64,000 bases of DNA from Nemertoderma westbladi. Lineage: Eukaryota > Xenacoelomorpha > Nemertodermatida > Nemertodermatidae. The notes beneath the pieces are model-generated. The model was not told the DNA's origin and ran no database searches. It saw only the letters and a program-made list of their open reading frames with translations. Each line of letters begins with the position of its first letter. Positions within the stretch are counted from its first letter, which is position 1. Of the stretch, positions 9,931 to 20,724 are shown in pieces. A program made the translations under genes and the position numbers. The DNA lies in NCBI GenBank assembly GCA_032718475.1, contig JAUCBJ010001786.1, positions 1-64,000 on the forward strand. Reading direction: 5' to 3'.

Positions 9931-11472
9931 TTGCCAGATAACTTTATAGAAGTAAAAGTGTCTGAGTCTGTACTCCCAGATATTCCTATTGACGATATCT
10001 CCTTTGCAGAAGTGAAGGCTGCTGCAAAGAGCATTAAGACCAATCGTGCCAGTGGAGTAGATGGTGTTCCCCCTGAGGTCTTTAAAATACCTGAGTGTTT
10101 AAAGCTCATCTATCCCATCATAGTAGACATGTATCGAACAACAAGAGTCCCACAAGAAATGAAAACAAATAAGTTGGTGCCAGTTCCCAAGAAGGGCAAC
10201 CTAACACTCTATGGTTCTTTTCGGGGAATCTCATTGATCGTGATTGCTGCAAAGCTATACAATAGGATTCTATTAAATCGCATCAGGGATCCCATTGAGA
10301 GACTGCTCCGTGGAAATCAGAATGGGTTCCGTAAAGGTCGTGGGACCATGGAGCCCATTTTGGCACTTAGAAGGATAATTGAAGAATTATCAAAAAAGAA
10401 AGACAGGCATCTGGCTGTTATCTTTGTTGACTTCTTCAAGGCCTTTGATTCAGTCTCTCGCTCACGTATGTTCAGCATACTTTCATTATATGGGATTCCT
10501 GATGAAATTATTGCAGCAATCAGATCAGTATACGATGGTTCGACAACATTTGTGTCTACTGTTGACGGTGACACAGAACCATTTGAAGTGTTATGGGGCG
10601 TCCTCCAAGGAGACACACTTGCACCATTCTTGTTCATTATTGTGGTTGACTATGTTCTACGCATGTCCTTAGATCATCATAATGATGATGGGGTGATGAT
10701 AACTCCACCTACTGGCTCCAGAAGTCGAGGAAATACTGCCAAGTACCTAACTGATCTAGACTTTGCTGATGACTTAGGAGTACTCTCAGAATCATTAGAG
10801 GGAGCCCAACGGCTCCTCAGCTCATTAGAACATGCTGCTTCTAGTGTTGGTCTTTTTATTAACTCCAGAAAGACCAAAATTCTGACAGTTAACTTTGAAA
10901 GTCCTCAGCAAGTCTCTGATCGGATGAGCATAAGCTCAAAGGATGGTATGCTTGAGCATGTGGACGACTTCTGTTACCTGGGATCATGGATCCGGAAGTC
11001 AGGTGAGGACCTTCGAATACGTAAGGGAAAGGCATGGGCAGCCTTGAATAGGCTTTCCAGGATTTGGAAGTCACCGAGAATTAATCGGAAACTTAAGGTC
11101 CGATTATTTAGAGCAGCAGTAGTTCCAGTACTCCTCTACGGGAGTCCATGCTGGGCTCTAACTGCTGAGGACACCAAATCTCTGGATGGCACATTCACAA
11201 GAATGCTACGCCGGGTTCATTGTGTCAAGTACAATGCACACATCTCCAACCAGACACTATATAACATTGGAGGTGTCTCATTGGTTCCCCCAAGCTTGAC
11301 ACTAGAACAAAATCGCCTCCGCTTTGCAGGACATTGCTTTCGCCGTGAGGACCAGCCAGTGCATAATCTTGTACTTTGGCAGCCTCATGGAGTGAATAAG
11401 CATGGTGAACAGCCCATGACTTTCTTGAGACGCATCTTAAAGGACACTGGCCTTAAGATGCGGATGATCTAG
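9931..11472 (+). CDS. LINE reverse transcriptase ORF (513 codons)
   Basis: Plus-strand ORF with RT landmarks in order: KTNRASGVDGVPPEVFK (~30-46), the fingers motif FRGISLI (~98), FVDFFKAFDSVSR with the first catalytic Asp (~170), QGDTLAPFLF (~228) and DLDFADDLGVL with the catalytic Asp pair (~275). The C-terminal domain ends early because one A is missing near 11455 relative to copy 3 (which continues KDADDLANVMGDRELW), truncating about 30 residues. All RT catalytic residues are present. The upstream frameshift means no full polyprotein can be made from this copy. The chosen ATG at 9931 is simply the first in this frame. Confidence 0.9.
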   Translation: MPDNFIEVKVSESVLPDIPIDDISFAEVKAAAKSIKTNRASGVDGVPPEVFKIPECLKLIYPIIVDMYRTTRVPQEMKTNKLVPVPKKGNLTLYGSFRGISLIVIAAKLYNRILLNRIRDPIERLLRGNQNGFRKGRGTMEPILALRRIIEELSKKKDRHLAVIFVDFFKAFDSVSRSRMFSILSLYGIPDEIIAAIRSVYDGSTTFVSTVDGDTEPFEVLWGVLQGDTLAPFLFIIVVDYVLRMSLDHHNDDGVMITPPTGSRSRGNTAKYLTDLDFADDLGVLSESLEGAQRLLSSLEHAASSVGLFINSRKTKILTVNFESPQQVSDRMSISSKDGMLEHVDDFCYLGSWIRKSGEDLRIRKGKAWAALNRLSRIWKSPRINRKLKVRLFRAAVVPVLLYGSPCWALTAEDTKSLDGTFTRMLRRVHCVKYNAHISNQTLYNIGGVSLVPPSLTLEQNRLRFAGHCFRREDQPVHNLVLWQPHGVNKHGEQPMTFLRRILKDTGLKMRMI

Positions 11473-11587
11473 CAAATGTCATGGGTGATAGGGAGTTGTG
11501 GCGGTGCAATTTTGTTGACAAGCCGGCACAGCATTCCTAAAAATGCAGCTGCAATGCAGCATGCCGATCCTAGTAGTAGTAGTAGTA

Positions 11588-12985
11588 TCATAAATAACGA
11601 AACTGGAGGAGGATTTCACTTTACTATTATTACTTACTTTTATTATTAACTTATAAGGCGATGGGCAAATAGCAAGGCAAGCAGTAGAAGCCACCTTTGC
11701 CTCACATCTCTGTCATTGTAATCTCTTGTAATCCCAAATATCCTTCGCCCTGCCTTTTCCGTTTGACACATGTCTGTCTGCCAGTCTATTTCCGCCAATA
11801 GACATCAATAAAATTAATTTATGAATTTAGGGCCATATTTTATATTTTGATATTATAAAGGGGCCACTACTGTTAATAAATTTAATATAATTAACTGTAG
11901 ATTATGAACTCAATCTAACATGGGTGTATTTTCCTAGGAAGGCCATTTAATATATTTGTTTTAGGTTTTAGGGCCATTTCATATCTCTGTATTTCTAATT
12001 CAGGGAATATTCTAAGGAAATCTTGATATCGCACTTCAATTGGGATTTTGGATTTTGGTGGATATTATTTATTATATAATACAATAACTGCTGTAAACAA
12101 TGGTATGGGAGGTATGAGGGGAGTGGGGTAACTATAATATGCTGAGCCTGATATAATTTGAAATTTACAGGTACTATAGTACTGATTTCACAAGTTTCTT
12201 CTTAACGTATCATAAATAACGAAACTGGAAAAGGATTTCACTTTACGACCCTAATAATAAAATGCCTTTTGTAAGCGGCTTACAAGCCACTTATGAACCG
12301 ATTATTACTTACTTTTATTATTAACTTATAAGGCTATGGGCAAATGGCAAGGCAAGCAGTAGAAGCCACCTTTGCCTAACATCTCTGATAGTAATCTCAA
12401 TTATCCTACCCCTGTCTTTTCCGTTTGACACATGTCTGTCTGCCAGTCTATTTCTGCCAATAGACATCAATAAAATTAATTTACGAATTTAGGGCCATAT
12501 TTTATATTTTGATATTATAAAGGGGCCACTGTTAATAAATTTAAAGTAATTAACTGTAGATTATGAACTCAATCTAACATGGGTGTATTTTCCTGGGAAG
12601 GCCATTTAATATATTTGTTTTAGGTTTTAGGGCCATTTCATATCTCTGTATTTCTAATCTAATTCAGGGCATATTCTAAGGAAATCTTGATATCGCACTT
12701 CACGGGGGGGGGGGGGGGGGGGGGGGGGTAACATCGTGCGCGTGTGTGTCTGAGTCTGTATTCACAGAAATACTCAATATTCAAATCCCTTAACTTTTCC
12801 TAGAATTAACATACATTTTTAATGACTAAATCTGAAACATTTTAAAATCTCAAACTATATTTGAAAGTTATTTTTTGTGGTACTAATTATTGTCTGGTGT
12901 GTTTAAAAATGGCCAAACCAAATAATTAAAAAAATAGGCCACAAAATGGCACTCTGCTGTGGCCAAAAGTGCCTTTTTGTGCAAA
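11588..12985 (+). repeat. R1 tandem pair (622-bp period)
   Basis: TCATAAATAACGAAACTGG starts at 11588 and again at 12210, and both units run through the GGGCCATATTTTAT and GGCCATTTAATATATTTG blocks. The second unit has a ~60-bp insertion around 12250 and continues via poly-G (12704-12728) into the same GGCCAAA tail seen at 4990-5245. The first unit abuts the TAG tail of the LINE. No coding capacity. Confidence 0.8.
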
Positions 12986-13774
12986 TGGTATACTGAACAA
13001 GTGTCAACAATTCTGAACAAATTTCAAATCATTCCAGCAAAAATCGGCGGAGAAATAGCCGATTTCATGACAAAATATAATTCTTAGTTAAAGGTGTTTA
13101 ATATGTCGCTTCATTTCTAAATTTAATATGTAGTCTGCGAAAATAACAATATTACGATCCATCGGTATTGTCTTATTTGCTTACATTTCATAATATCAAT
13201 CTTACGATTTATATTTTCATTAACTTTTTTTATTTTCTGAATTTATTTACTATTTCTCACTGAAAGTGGACATGTTTATTGAATTTTAATAGCAGCAAAA
13301 TGGCCTACTTTAGACCATGTACTTAAAAGGCCATTAAAAAGCAATGCCCACAAAACAATGCCCCCTGCCCTTAAGGCCTGTTTACACGTGGCAACTTTTA
13401 GAGCAACTTTCTCGGCAACTAGTGTTTGGAGCAAATTAATTTAATCGCTGTTTAATGTTTACACGTGGCAACTTTACCAGCAAATTGGCCGGAAACTTTT
13501 ATAGCAACTTGGCTATTTTGACTGTAAAATAGTGGATACTGTTTCAGTATGCATACATCCCTCACCAAATTAAATATTTACTAGCTAGTTTTTGATAATT
13601 TATTTTTTTTGAAATTTAGCCATTTTATTTTGAAAAAATTAATGTTCTAGAACAAATATTTTTTAGACAAAGGTCTGGTTAGTATTTAAAAAGAATGGGA
13701 TGGATATAATACGTATATAAAATGAATAAAATAACTTTTTAGGCCGCGTTCACACTACCGAGTCAAAGTCAAAG
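12986..13774. other. AT-rich, no gene; short CACGTGGCAACTTT direct repeat
   Basis: No ORF of note. TTTACACGTGGCAACTTT occurs at about 13382 and again at about 13457, next to related GCAACTTT motifs. The phrase GGCCTGTTTACACGTGGCAA resembles ends of small DNA transposons, but I could not find a partner end. Confidence 0.45.
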
Positions 13775-13778
13775 TTAA

Positions 13779-15340
13779 CCCTATTAAACCCGGGGGGGGG
13801 GGGGGGCAATATGACCCCCTCCCGTGGTTTTTTTATTATAATTCTGAAACAAACGCAGTTGGGAATCTGAAATTTTATGACTTTTCCTAAAACTCTATTG
13901 TATTCCTAGTAGTGAAAACCGTTTTCAAAAATATTGGGTAGTTTTCGAGTTATAGCACCATTTTTTAACCCTACTTTTGGCACTTTTTTGAGACGTTTTT
14001 TGAAAATTACATTTCATTAAATATGAATTGTAACATCTCTATTTTTGATTTACACCGGTTTTTTGGTCTTAGCAATTGGATGGAATTCATAAGTTGATTT
14101 AGAAATTTCAAACTTGTTTTTTTCGGCGGGTGCCAAATTTTAGTGCCAGCACCAAATTTTGAAATATGTCAATTTTGTAAATTGATTGTTTGAAACTTGT
14201 TTTTTACGCAATTGGGGTTTTTTGGGGTTCTGGTTTCGATGAAATATATATGAGTTGCACCAAGCGTATCAAACTTGTATTTTTCGGTGCTGTGTGCAAA
14301 TTTTGGTGCTAGCACGAAATTTTGAAAATCCATTCAATAGATAAAGTTGCTTGTGACAATTTATTTCTTGCATTTTAGAGGTTTATGGCTGTTCTGAATT
14401 CAATGGAATATATAATTATCGAACTAGAAATCTCAAACTTGTATTTTTCGGAAGTGGGTGCAAAATGTGGTGCTAGCACCAAATTTTGAAAACCATCAAA
14501 TATATCAATTGATTGTGCCTTCTTGTTTCTTGCGTTATACGGGTTTGTTAGGGTTCTAAATTCAATGGAAACAGTAAAAATTTCATAAGAGTTTTCAAAC
14601 TTGTATTTTTTGCCGGTGGGTGAAAATTGTTGTGCCAGCACCAAATTTTGGAAAATGAGTAAATTGATCAGTAGATATTATCATCTTGTTTCTTGCGTTA
14701 TACGGGTTTATGAGGGTCCTGAATCCGATGGAATCAATAAAAACAGCACTGGACATCGCAAACTTGTACTTTTTGGTGATGGGTACGAAATTTGGAGCTA
14801 GCACCAAAATTTGTCATATTACGCCGAAAAATCAAGTAGAAATGATCTGGCATATTTGAAATGTATTTCATTAGAATCAGCGCCCTAGAAAACCTGAAAA
14901 TGTGAATTTATAGCATCATATAAGTGAATAAAAAATTTTGTCGTTCTAACTGAAAAGTGCTGGTTACTTGTTTTTTTTTCATTTTTTTCCTACGCAGAGA
15001 GGACTAAACAGCCATTTATGGTAATCATATCATTTGTAAATATTTTCCAATGTATTTTGCGCCCCAGAAAACCTAAATTGAAAAACAATGAGCCAAAAAA
15101 TATAACTTTCAAATTTTGTGCAAATTGTGCACTACTTGTAATTTTGGTGCTGCAATATTACCACCCCAGTAAATTTTTTAGAAATTTTTTTTTCGATCGG
15201 ATCCAGACTAGTGATACCTATGTACAAACAAAAAATAAGACGTTTTCGTTAATATTTGTAGATTTTAGAGGGAGGGGTCAATATGACCCCCCTCCCCCCG
15301 GTATTTGTACAGCATTTTATAGCCCGGTACTAATAGTGTT
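13779..15340 (+). mobile_element. piggyBac-like non-autonomous element, copy 1
   Basis: It starts CCCTATTAAACCCGGG directly after TTAA (13775-13778) and ends at TTAA (15341-15344), the target site and CCCT terminus known for piggyBac elements. Subterminal G-run plus TCATATTGACCCC-type sequences face each other at the two ends. An inverted copy lies at 50932-52272. The interior is a tandem repeat of about 163 bp. No transposase is present, so any movement would depend on an enzyme supplied elsewhere. Confidence 0.75.
14140..14810. repeat. ~163-bp tandem units with GGTGCTAGCACC palindrome
   Basis: GGTGCTAGCACC or close variants followed by AAATTTTG recur at about 14143, 14305, 14469, 14631 and 14793. 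Each unit also has CAAACTTGTATTTTT and a TTTCTTGCGTTATACGGG-type segment. On the minus strand the units stay open over some stretches, giving repeated peptides with KKYKFE and FRTLINPYNARNK motifs (14375-14807). This may be chance or remnant coding. Confidence 0.8.
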
Positions 15341-15344
15341 TTAA

Positions 15345-15890
15345 AAGACAAAATGTAAAACATATCACATGAATTTAATTTTTTCTAGAATGCCCTTATG
15401 TATTATATTAGAAATCACATCCGCTTTTTTGACTGTCGGTCATAAGTGATAATAATTATCTATAACGAAAGACTTAAAATCGTCTAAAAACTACTTATTG
15501 TACAACTCATAATCAGAAATTACACAAAAGTGAATTGTATGCGTAATTGTAGATATATATATATTTTTTAAAATATCTGCAAAGGCATTTTTGGCTGTAG
15601 AATTAAATTGATAATACATACTATTGTTTACCGCTAGGGGTGCAAGTTAAATTCATAAGAACTAAAGGCAATTTCCTTGTAATTGTTTATTTTGGGCCAT
15701 TATGCCTAGATTGGGCCATTTTGTTCTAGGTGGGCCATATTTGCCCTAAGAGGACGTGTACCTTTTGGGCCATCGTAGTAGGATTAGGGCCATTGCTCCA
15801 ACCCCAAGGCCACTTAAGGGCCATTGGACCTTTAAAAGGTGGCCCTAATAGTGGGAAAGCTTATATATATATATATATAGGACTCTTGTA
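15345..15890. other. Intergenic, GGGCCA-rich patch and TA repeat
   Basis: Between about 15690 and 15850 the word GGCCA occurs eight or nine times (e.g. TTGGGCCATTTTG, GTGGGCCATATTTG), followed by a TA dinucleotide run at about 15861-15879. No gene seen. The same GGCC(A/T) word is frequent in R1, so this may be a degenerate relative. Confidence 0.5.
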
Positions 15891-15891
15891 A

Positions 15892-15922
15892 TTCTGCACA
15901 TGTCTGGTAGACATGTGCAGAA
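15892..15922. repeat. Perfect hairpin, 14-bp arms
   Basis: TTCTGCACATGTCT (15892-15905) is followed after GGT by its exact reverse complement AGACATGTGCAGAA (15909-15922). It lies next to the folded-back LINE fragment. Confidence 0.85.
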
Positions 15923-15943
15923 CTACACCTAAACTATAGCAGA

Positions 15944-16240
15944 ACTATCCCTGAGCGTTTGGAGCTCATTTATCCCATCATGACCCACTATGATGGAATA
16001 AATGAGCTCCAAACGCTCTGTTATTTTAAAGACCTCAGGGGATACACCATCTACTTTACATGATTGGTGTCCAGCAAGATTGGTCTTAATGCCCTTTGCA
16101 GCAGCCTTCACTCCGGAAAGGAGATATTGAGAGTAGACTCAGACACTTTTACTTTTCTATAACGTTATCAGGCAATACCCTGTCATTATTGAGAAGGTTT
16201 ATAAAGTGGGAATTCCAACCATTGAGTGTTAGTAGTTGGA
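15944..16240 (-). mobile_element. LINE fragment with folded-back end
   Basis: The minus strand encodes pieces matching LINE copy 1 (KAAAKGIKTN, VDGVSPEVFKI, LELIYSIIV). The inner end is a long inverted repeat: GCGTTTGGAGCTCATTTATC (from about 15955) pairs with its near-complement ending at about 16018 around a short loop. The fragment is 5-prime and 3-prime truncated and not coding overall. Confidence 0.75.
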
Positions 16241-16508
16241 ACCAACCATTGGTGCGAACAGTATGTACGAAATCCAATTTGATCAAGGATCGTTTTTATA
16301 GCTTTGGAGACTATCATTACAAATGGAAGTACAGTAAGTACTGCCTGTAATACAAAATTTGGCCTAAATGTTGTTACCTGCAAGGTTTTAATTTATAATA
16401 TATTGTAGTTTAAAATATTAATATGAAGTTAAAGTTTATCGCGCTTGCTGTTACTTTCATCCTTTTAATAATAATAAAGTTGTAGTTTCATAAGATACAG
16501 TTTCATAA
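16241..16508. other. Downstream flank of leucine-rich gene A
   Basis: From about 16340 this flank matches 20725-20948 (TTTGGCCTAAATGTTG, CTTGCTGTTACTTTCATCC, AAGATACAGTTTCATAATTA), marking the 3-prime side of the segmental duplication. No separate gene. Confidence 0.65.
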
Positions 16509-18140
16509 TTATTGAATTGAAATTCTGAAATACTGCAGGTTCCTGCAATGTCTCCTCCACACTGAGTCTGCTAGTGTTTCTGACATGAAAACCGAAAAAT
16601 TGCTACTGCGGTAGAAATACAAAGTAAAGTCCATTAGATCATCAAAACTTCCAGAATTCACGATTTCATTGATATCATCCAACATCTCGTGTTGAGTGGG
16701 AGATCCAAAAAAGGACTCACTTAAGGAAATCGTAAGTTTTCTAAAAGATGACACAGATTGCAGTATCGTTATTAGACTTTGGTATCGATCTGTAGATATT
16801 TTAAGAGTGTAGATGAGCATCACTCTATTTATAGAGGGCCTCATAAAAACGCTACTGGTTTTTAATTGCAACGTTGTGATGTTTGGAAAAATGTGTGCTA
16901 AATCAGCGAATGATACTGGATTGTCTATCATTTCTAATACACGCACCAAAACTTCCCATAAAGGCAGCACACGGAGCGTCAAATGCAGGACTCGAGGTAG
17001 AGTAATGCCTCTACGAAAGCTTTGTGATATGAGATCATAAAAATTCGAATCATCCCCATAGAACCATGTTATTACAAGCCGAGACAGATTAGGAAACTCT
17101 CTAAGTTGTTCTAATATTCTGAAGTCCTCATCATTTGCTAGTAGCAACACGAGCGACTGAATTTGATTTTGACAATGAGGAATAAGGGAATCCCTGATGT
17201 ATTCAATAGTATCGGGGGAGTTAATGTTGAAAAATTTAAAGATGAAATCATTATTTGATTGATCATTAATTAAAATCTTGAGAACATCAATCGATAAATC
17301 TGTATTAATGACGACTTCTGGGAGCAATAATTTCTTTAATTCTACTATATGAGTTTTGTTTACCATGTGGCATCTTATAATAGTGAGTTCCTTTAATATT
17401 TGCAGTTGTGTTACACGACTTAGTGCAGCGAAGGTAACGAAAGAAGAAAAAACTTGCAGAACTTCTAGTTTGGGACAACTTTTAATGATACCATCAAGAG
17501 TGGCATCATTTATGCCCCGTATCGATATAATTGTGAGCAGATTAAAAATAACTGCATCATCACTGTTAAAAACTCTCTCCACTTCATCATATCTACCACG
17601 CCTACGTATAGGAATGTATAAACCTGTCAAGACATTTTTTAACTTTGGGATCCACCTTATAAGAGGATTAATTATATCCATAGAAAATTCACTAACAAAC
17701 TCTTTGTCCAGACAGAGTTCAAATTGACCTAAATTCGTGAAATAAATATCCCCATAGGTCTCCATGATGCCAGCCAAGGTTGGACGAGGAGTAGACCAAA
17801 GTTGCACAGGAGGTAATTCCTCAAACTTCAATTGCAACTGTTTAACTGCCATAACAAAGGCGTGTAGAATGTACCGGCGTATGTCGCAGCACATAACGCG
17901 GCTTGCCCAACCTCCTCGCTCGTAAACGTCGAGCATAAATTTATAAAGTTCGCCCCCCAAATACCGATCATAGTCCTTTTCAATATTACATGAGAGCTGC
18001 TTTGATAAGTTTTCCCATATCATAGTTTCTGCATTAACTATTTCAGCAACCAATGCCCGGGTTATATTGGCAATGCCGATTTCTCTTAAAGTTAATAGCC
18101 GGCAGTTGTTGTTAAGAATCACAACTGGTATTTTATCCAT
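16509..18140 (-). CDS. Leucine-rich-repeat-like protein A, single exon
   Basis: An intact 543-codon minus-strand ORF from ATG at 18138-18140. It begins MDKIPVVILNNNCRLLTLRE. The body is rich in Leu and Ile with irregular leucine-rich or RNI-like motifs, for example CPKLEVLQVFSSFVTF (~225), FPNLSRLVITWF (~350) and FPNITTLQLKT (~425). Such proteins form curved scaffolds for protein binding, and many carry an F-box at the N-terminus. I do not see a convincing F-box here. No signal peptide, membrane segment or catalytic motif. The partner is unknown. Paralogue B (20951-22579) is similar end to end, with conserved blocks such as TLAGIMETYG and LCLDKEFVSEFS. Conservation of two full-length ORFs amid decayed transposons suggests selection or very recent duplication. 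A TATA-like box lies ~80 bp upstream. Confidence 0.8.
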   Translation of the reverse strand: MDKIPVVILNNNCRLLTLREIGIANITRALVAEIVNAETMIWENLSKQLSCNIEKDYDRYLGGELYKFMLDVYERGGWASRVMCCDIRRYILHAFVMAVKQLQLKFEELPPVQLWSTPRPTLAGIMETYGDIYFTNLGQFELCLDKEFVSEFSMDIINPLIRWIPKLKNVLTGLYIPIRRRGRYDEVERVFNSDDAVIFNLLTIISIRGINDATLDGIIKSCPKLEVLQVFSSFVTFAALSRVTQLQILKELTIIRCHMVNKTHIVELKKLLLPEVVINTDLSIDVLKILINDQSNNDFIFKFFNINSPDTIEYIRDSLIPHCQNQIQSLVLLLANDEDFRILEQLREFPNLSRLVITWFYGDDSNFYDLISQSFRRGITLPRVLHLTLRVLPLWEVLVRVLEMIDNPVSFADLAHIFPNITTLQLKTSSVFMRPSINRVMLIYTLKISTDRYQSLITILQSVSSFRKLTISLSESFFGSPTQHEMLDDINEIVNSGSFDDLMDFTLYFYRSSNFSVFMSETLADSVWRRHCRNLQYFRISIQ

Positions 18141-18220
18141 TTCTTTATATTTAATTTAGTTATTACTATGCCCTGGGTACCCCCACTTTTTGTCAATTTC
18201 AATGTTAATGGCTTGGCCCC

Positions 18221-18229
18221 CTTTTTATA
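18221..18229 (-). promoter_or_regulatory. TATA-box candidate for gene A
   Basis: The minus strand reads TATAAAAAG about 80 bases upstream of the gene A ATG. The intervening leader is AT-rich and contains GGGTACCCAGGGCATA, which is shared with gene B. The TATA-containing part is missing upstream of gene B. Confidence 0.5.
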
Positions 18230-18230
18230 A

Positions 18231-20700
18231 TGGTAACGGGTCAGTATATCTCTACATTTTATAACATAAATCATGTTCAATGTTCTAGAACATATAGCTA
18301 GTTATTTTTCAAATTCAAAAGAGGTAGTTACATAGCGTACCCTATTAAAGAAAGGCCTTGCAAGCGTGCTGTGAGCGCCTTCATTATTTATGGAAGCTGG
18401 ATTATAAGCGGTAGCGTACTGCTGTACTGTGTGTGCAGGCATGGGGAGAGTTCTATAAATTTTCATTTGTTGCAATTTGGTTAATGGATGTAATTGAAGC
18501 CTCCTCGTTTTAAGCAAGATACTAAATTTTATGGTAGGTAGTGTTTTAGGTAGGTTTAACTAGTAATTTCAACACTGGTTCCGATATCCTACTTCCTTCT
18601 ATAAATATTTTACAGTAGCTAGTTCTTATTCCTATTTGTATAGAAAATGTACCAGAACATGTAAGCTATAAATTTTTTAAATTATGTACTAGAACATATA
18701 TTTTTTGTTCTAGAACATTTAAAAAAAAAAAAAACTGGATTCGATTTAAAACGCATGGAATCGTCCTAAAATGTATTTAAGATCAATAAAAAAATTGTGA
18801 AAAAAATATATTGTGAAAAAATTTAATTGAAAAAAAGTTTGAAATTTTTTTGGCTAGAGTTCCACCCGTGCCAACATTTTCATTTTTCTGCAATTGTCCG
18901 GACTCCCACTGAATGGATGTTACCTTAATTAATACTACAGTACTCTGCTGGTATTGTGTTGTATGGTGCTGGTTTCTTACATTGTGGCTTGCATATGGGC
19001 ATAATCAGAAATTCATCATTTTTTTGGAATATATATATTTTTTTTTATTTAAATTTTCGTTTTGTTCGGATAAATACTCCTAATACTATTATAAAAGGAA
19101 CTCAAATTAGGTATTTAAGTTTAGTATTTTTGTTATCTTTGCTGGTTTGTTTAGGTAATGTGGATAATCCCATATAGTCATATATTTGTAGTAATACTGC
19201 TTCTTTCTTCTCTGGACAGGGGTGGTACCATGCAGGAAAGGAAGACAGCTCTCAGGAATACTAGTATAGGTGTTACGGTAGCACCCAAATGCCACAGAGG
19301 GTTTTTAAGCAACATAGGAAAGCAGTCAACAGGAGGGAAGCCAATACGAAGTTGGCAACCAAAGAAGCAATAATAGGTTTGGTCGGCACCAAACCCATTA
19401 CACAAGCAGGGGGAAGTAGCCTCATTAATCCACACAGGAAACTTCCATTGTGCAGTATGTAGGTAGGAATGTACGATAAAACATGTAGCCAGAGAAAGGG
19501 CCAGATTGGCAGTTGTACACTAATCAGCTGATTACAACGCTGGTCCAATCACAAGCCAAGTAAAATGTACAGGCAATAAACCAAATGTCAGTTATAGGTA
19601 TATAACTTATTTGTAGCCCAATATTCAGTTAGTTATGCGGACAGTTTAGATAGATAGTGAACTAGTTAGTACCACACCGCATCCGCATGCAACTGTAGCC
19701 CAATATTCAGTCCATCATGCAGTCATACCAACATATAACCAGTCAAATATCGATAATATCCAACGAACAATATACATACTATAGTCTACAGATAAATCCA
19801 ACTCATTTTAACTATTGACGGTTTATTCCGGGCTGGGGCGAGTATGACAGTCACGCAGTCTAAAGTTTCTATTACGGCGCGCAAGGGCACAACTCTGCTA
19901 CCATAACAACAGGTACTCCACTCCAATCGTGATCTCTGCACCATTGGCTTTGCTGAAAACTAATTCCAACTCTGCCGCTGTCCTCTCCCAAACGGTCCAA
20001 AAGGGCCACCATGATCAAGAAGCCAGTTAGGGTCACATTCCACAAAACCTTTAGGCATTAATCTCATACCGAAGTAATTGAGAAAAATAATGAGCATTAA
20101 TGTCTTACTCGAATGGGTGAAATAATCAAATGACAAAGGTCACACAATGCGTGTTCCTTTTATGCAAAAATTCCTGCTCAGGAGTACTAGAAAGTTGACC
20201 TTGACGGTCAAACATAATTAATACCAGGATTGGTCGAACCCAAAAACAATATCTCTCATGAATGGCTGGATCTGAGGTTGTTTCTACAAAATCAATTATC
20301 ACTTTGATCAAAGGGCGGTTATTTCAGAGGAGTTCCCATTAAACCGAAGTGTTAACTGTGCACATGGAGTTGATACAAACACAATGGCTACTATGATAAT
20401 TATATTTATCTTCAAACCACCAACCGCCATACACTATTAACCAGCTTCCATCCCCCTTAGCCGGTCCTTATTTGATAGCAGTTTAATTAATTCAACTGAT
20501 TAATTCAACTGCATTACAGTACCATCGCTGTATCTATCTGCTGCTGTAAGCCTTACGGCTTATTAAATGTGGCTCTCAGAACGGAGGCTGCTGATTCCCA
20601 TTACCCAATAATTTTGTGACTGAATAATATCTGCAGTGAAACTCGTGGTGAATGAATTTCCTATTCTAAATTAATATCTTGGGAAGTGCATTAGGTTTTT
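18231..20700. other. Intergenic, no supported gene; TTCTAGAACA motifs
   Basis: AT-rich with poly-A and poly-T tracts. GTTCTAGAACAT-type palindromes occur at about 18280 and 18706, with half-copies near 18650 and 18690. Overlapping ORFs at 19107-19548 on both strands (up to 91 codons) show no motif or start context and are not called. Confidence 0.5.
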
Positions 20701-20724
20701 TAACTATGAAGCTTCAAACTCCAT

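Larger units (their letters stand above)
8440..11586 (+). mobile_element. Non-LTR retrotransposon (LINE), copy 1, nearly complete but frameshifted
   Basis: Ordered endonuclease then reverse transcriptase, with a short TAG-repeat 3-prime tail (11573-11586), shows a LINE inserted on the plus strand. The 5-prime boundary is uncertain (between about 8420 and 8820). Three other pieces of the same family occur in the window (15944-16240 minus, 22668-23612 plus, 57203-58640 plus). The two plus-strand copies that keep the 3-prime end finish at the same point, GATCC followed by TAG repeats. The C-terminal region after the RT (ending GHCFRREDQPVHNLVLWQP) is of a type common in invertebrate LINEs. I place it near RTE-type elements without certainty. 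Confidence 0.85.

Noticed and set aside
16813-17727. Plus-strand ORFs opposite leucine-rich gene A (and 21240-21989 opposite B)
   Set aside because: Antisense shadows of long intact minus-strand ORFs.
16509-18140. F-box at the N-terminus of the leucine-rich proteins
   Set aside because: I looked for the LP..I...I/L..L pattern and did not find a convincing match, so the F-box label is not used.
19107-19548. Overlapping ORFs on both strands around 19.3 kb
   Set aside because: No motif and no consistent frame; likely chance in a slightly GC-richer patch.
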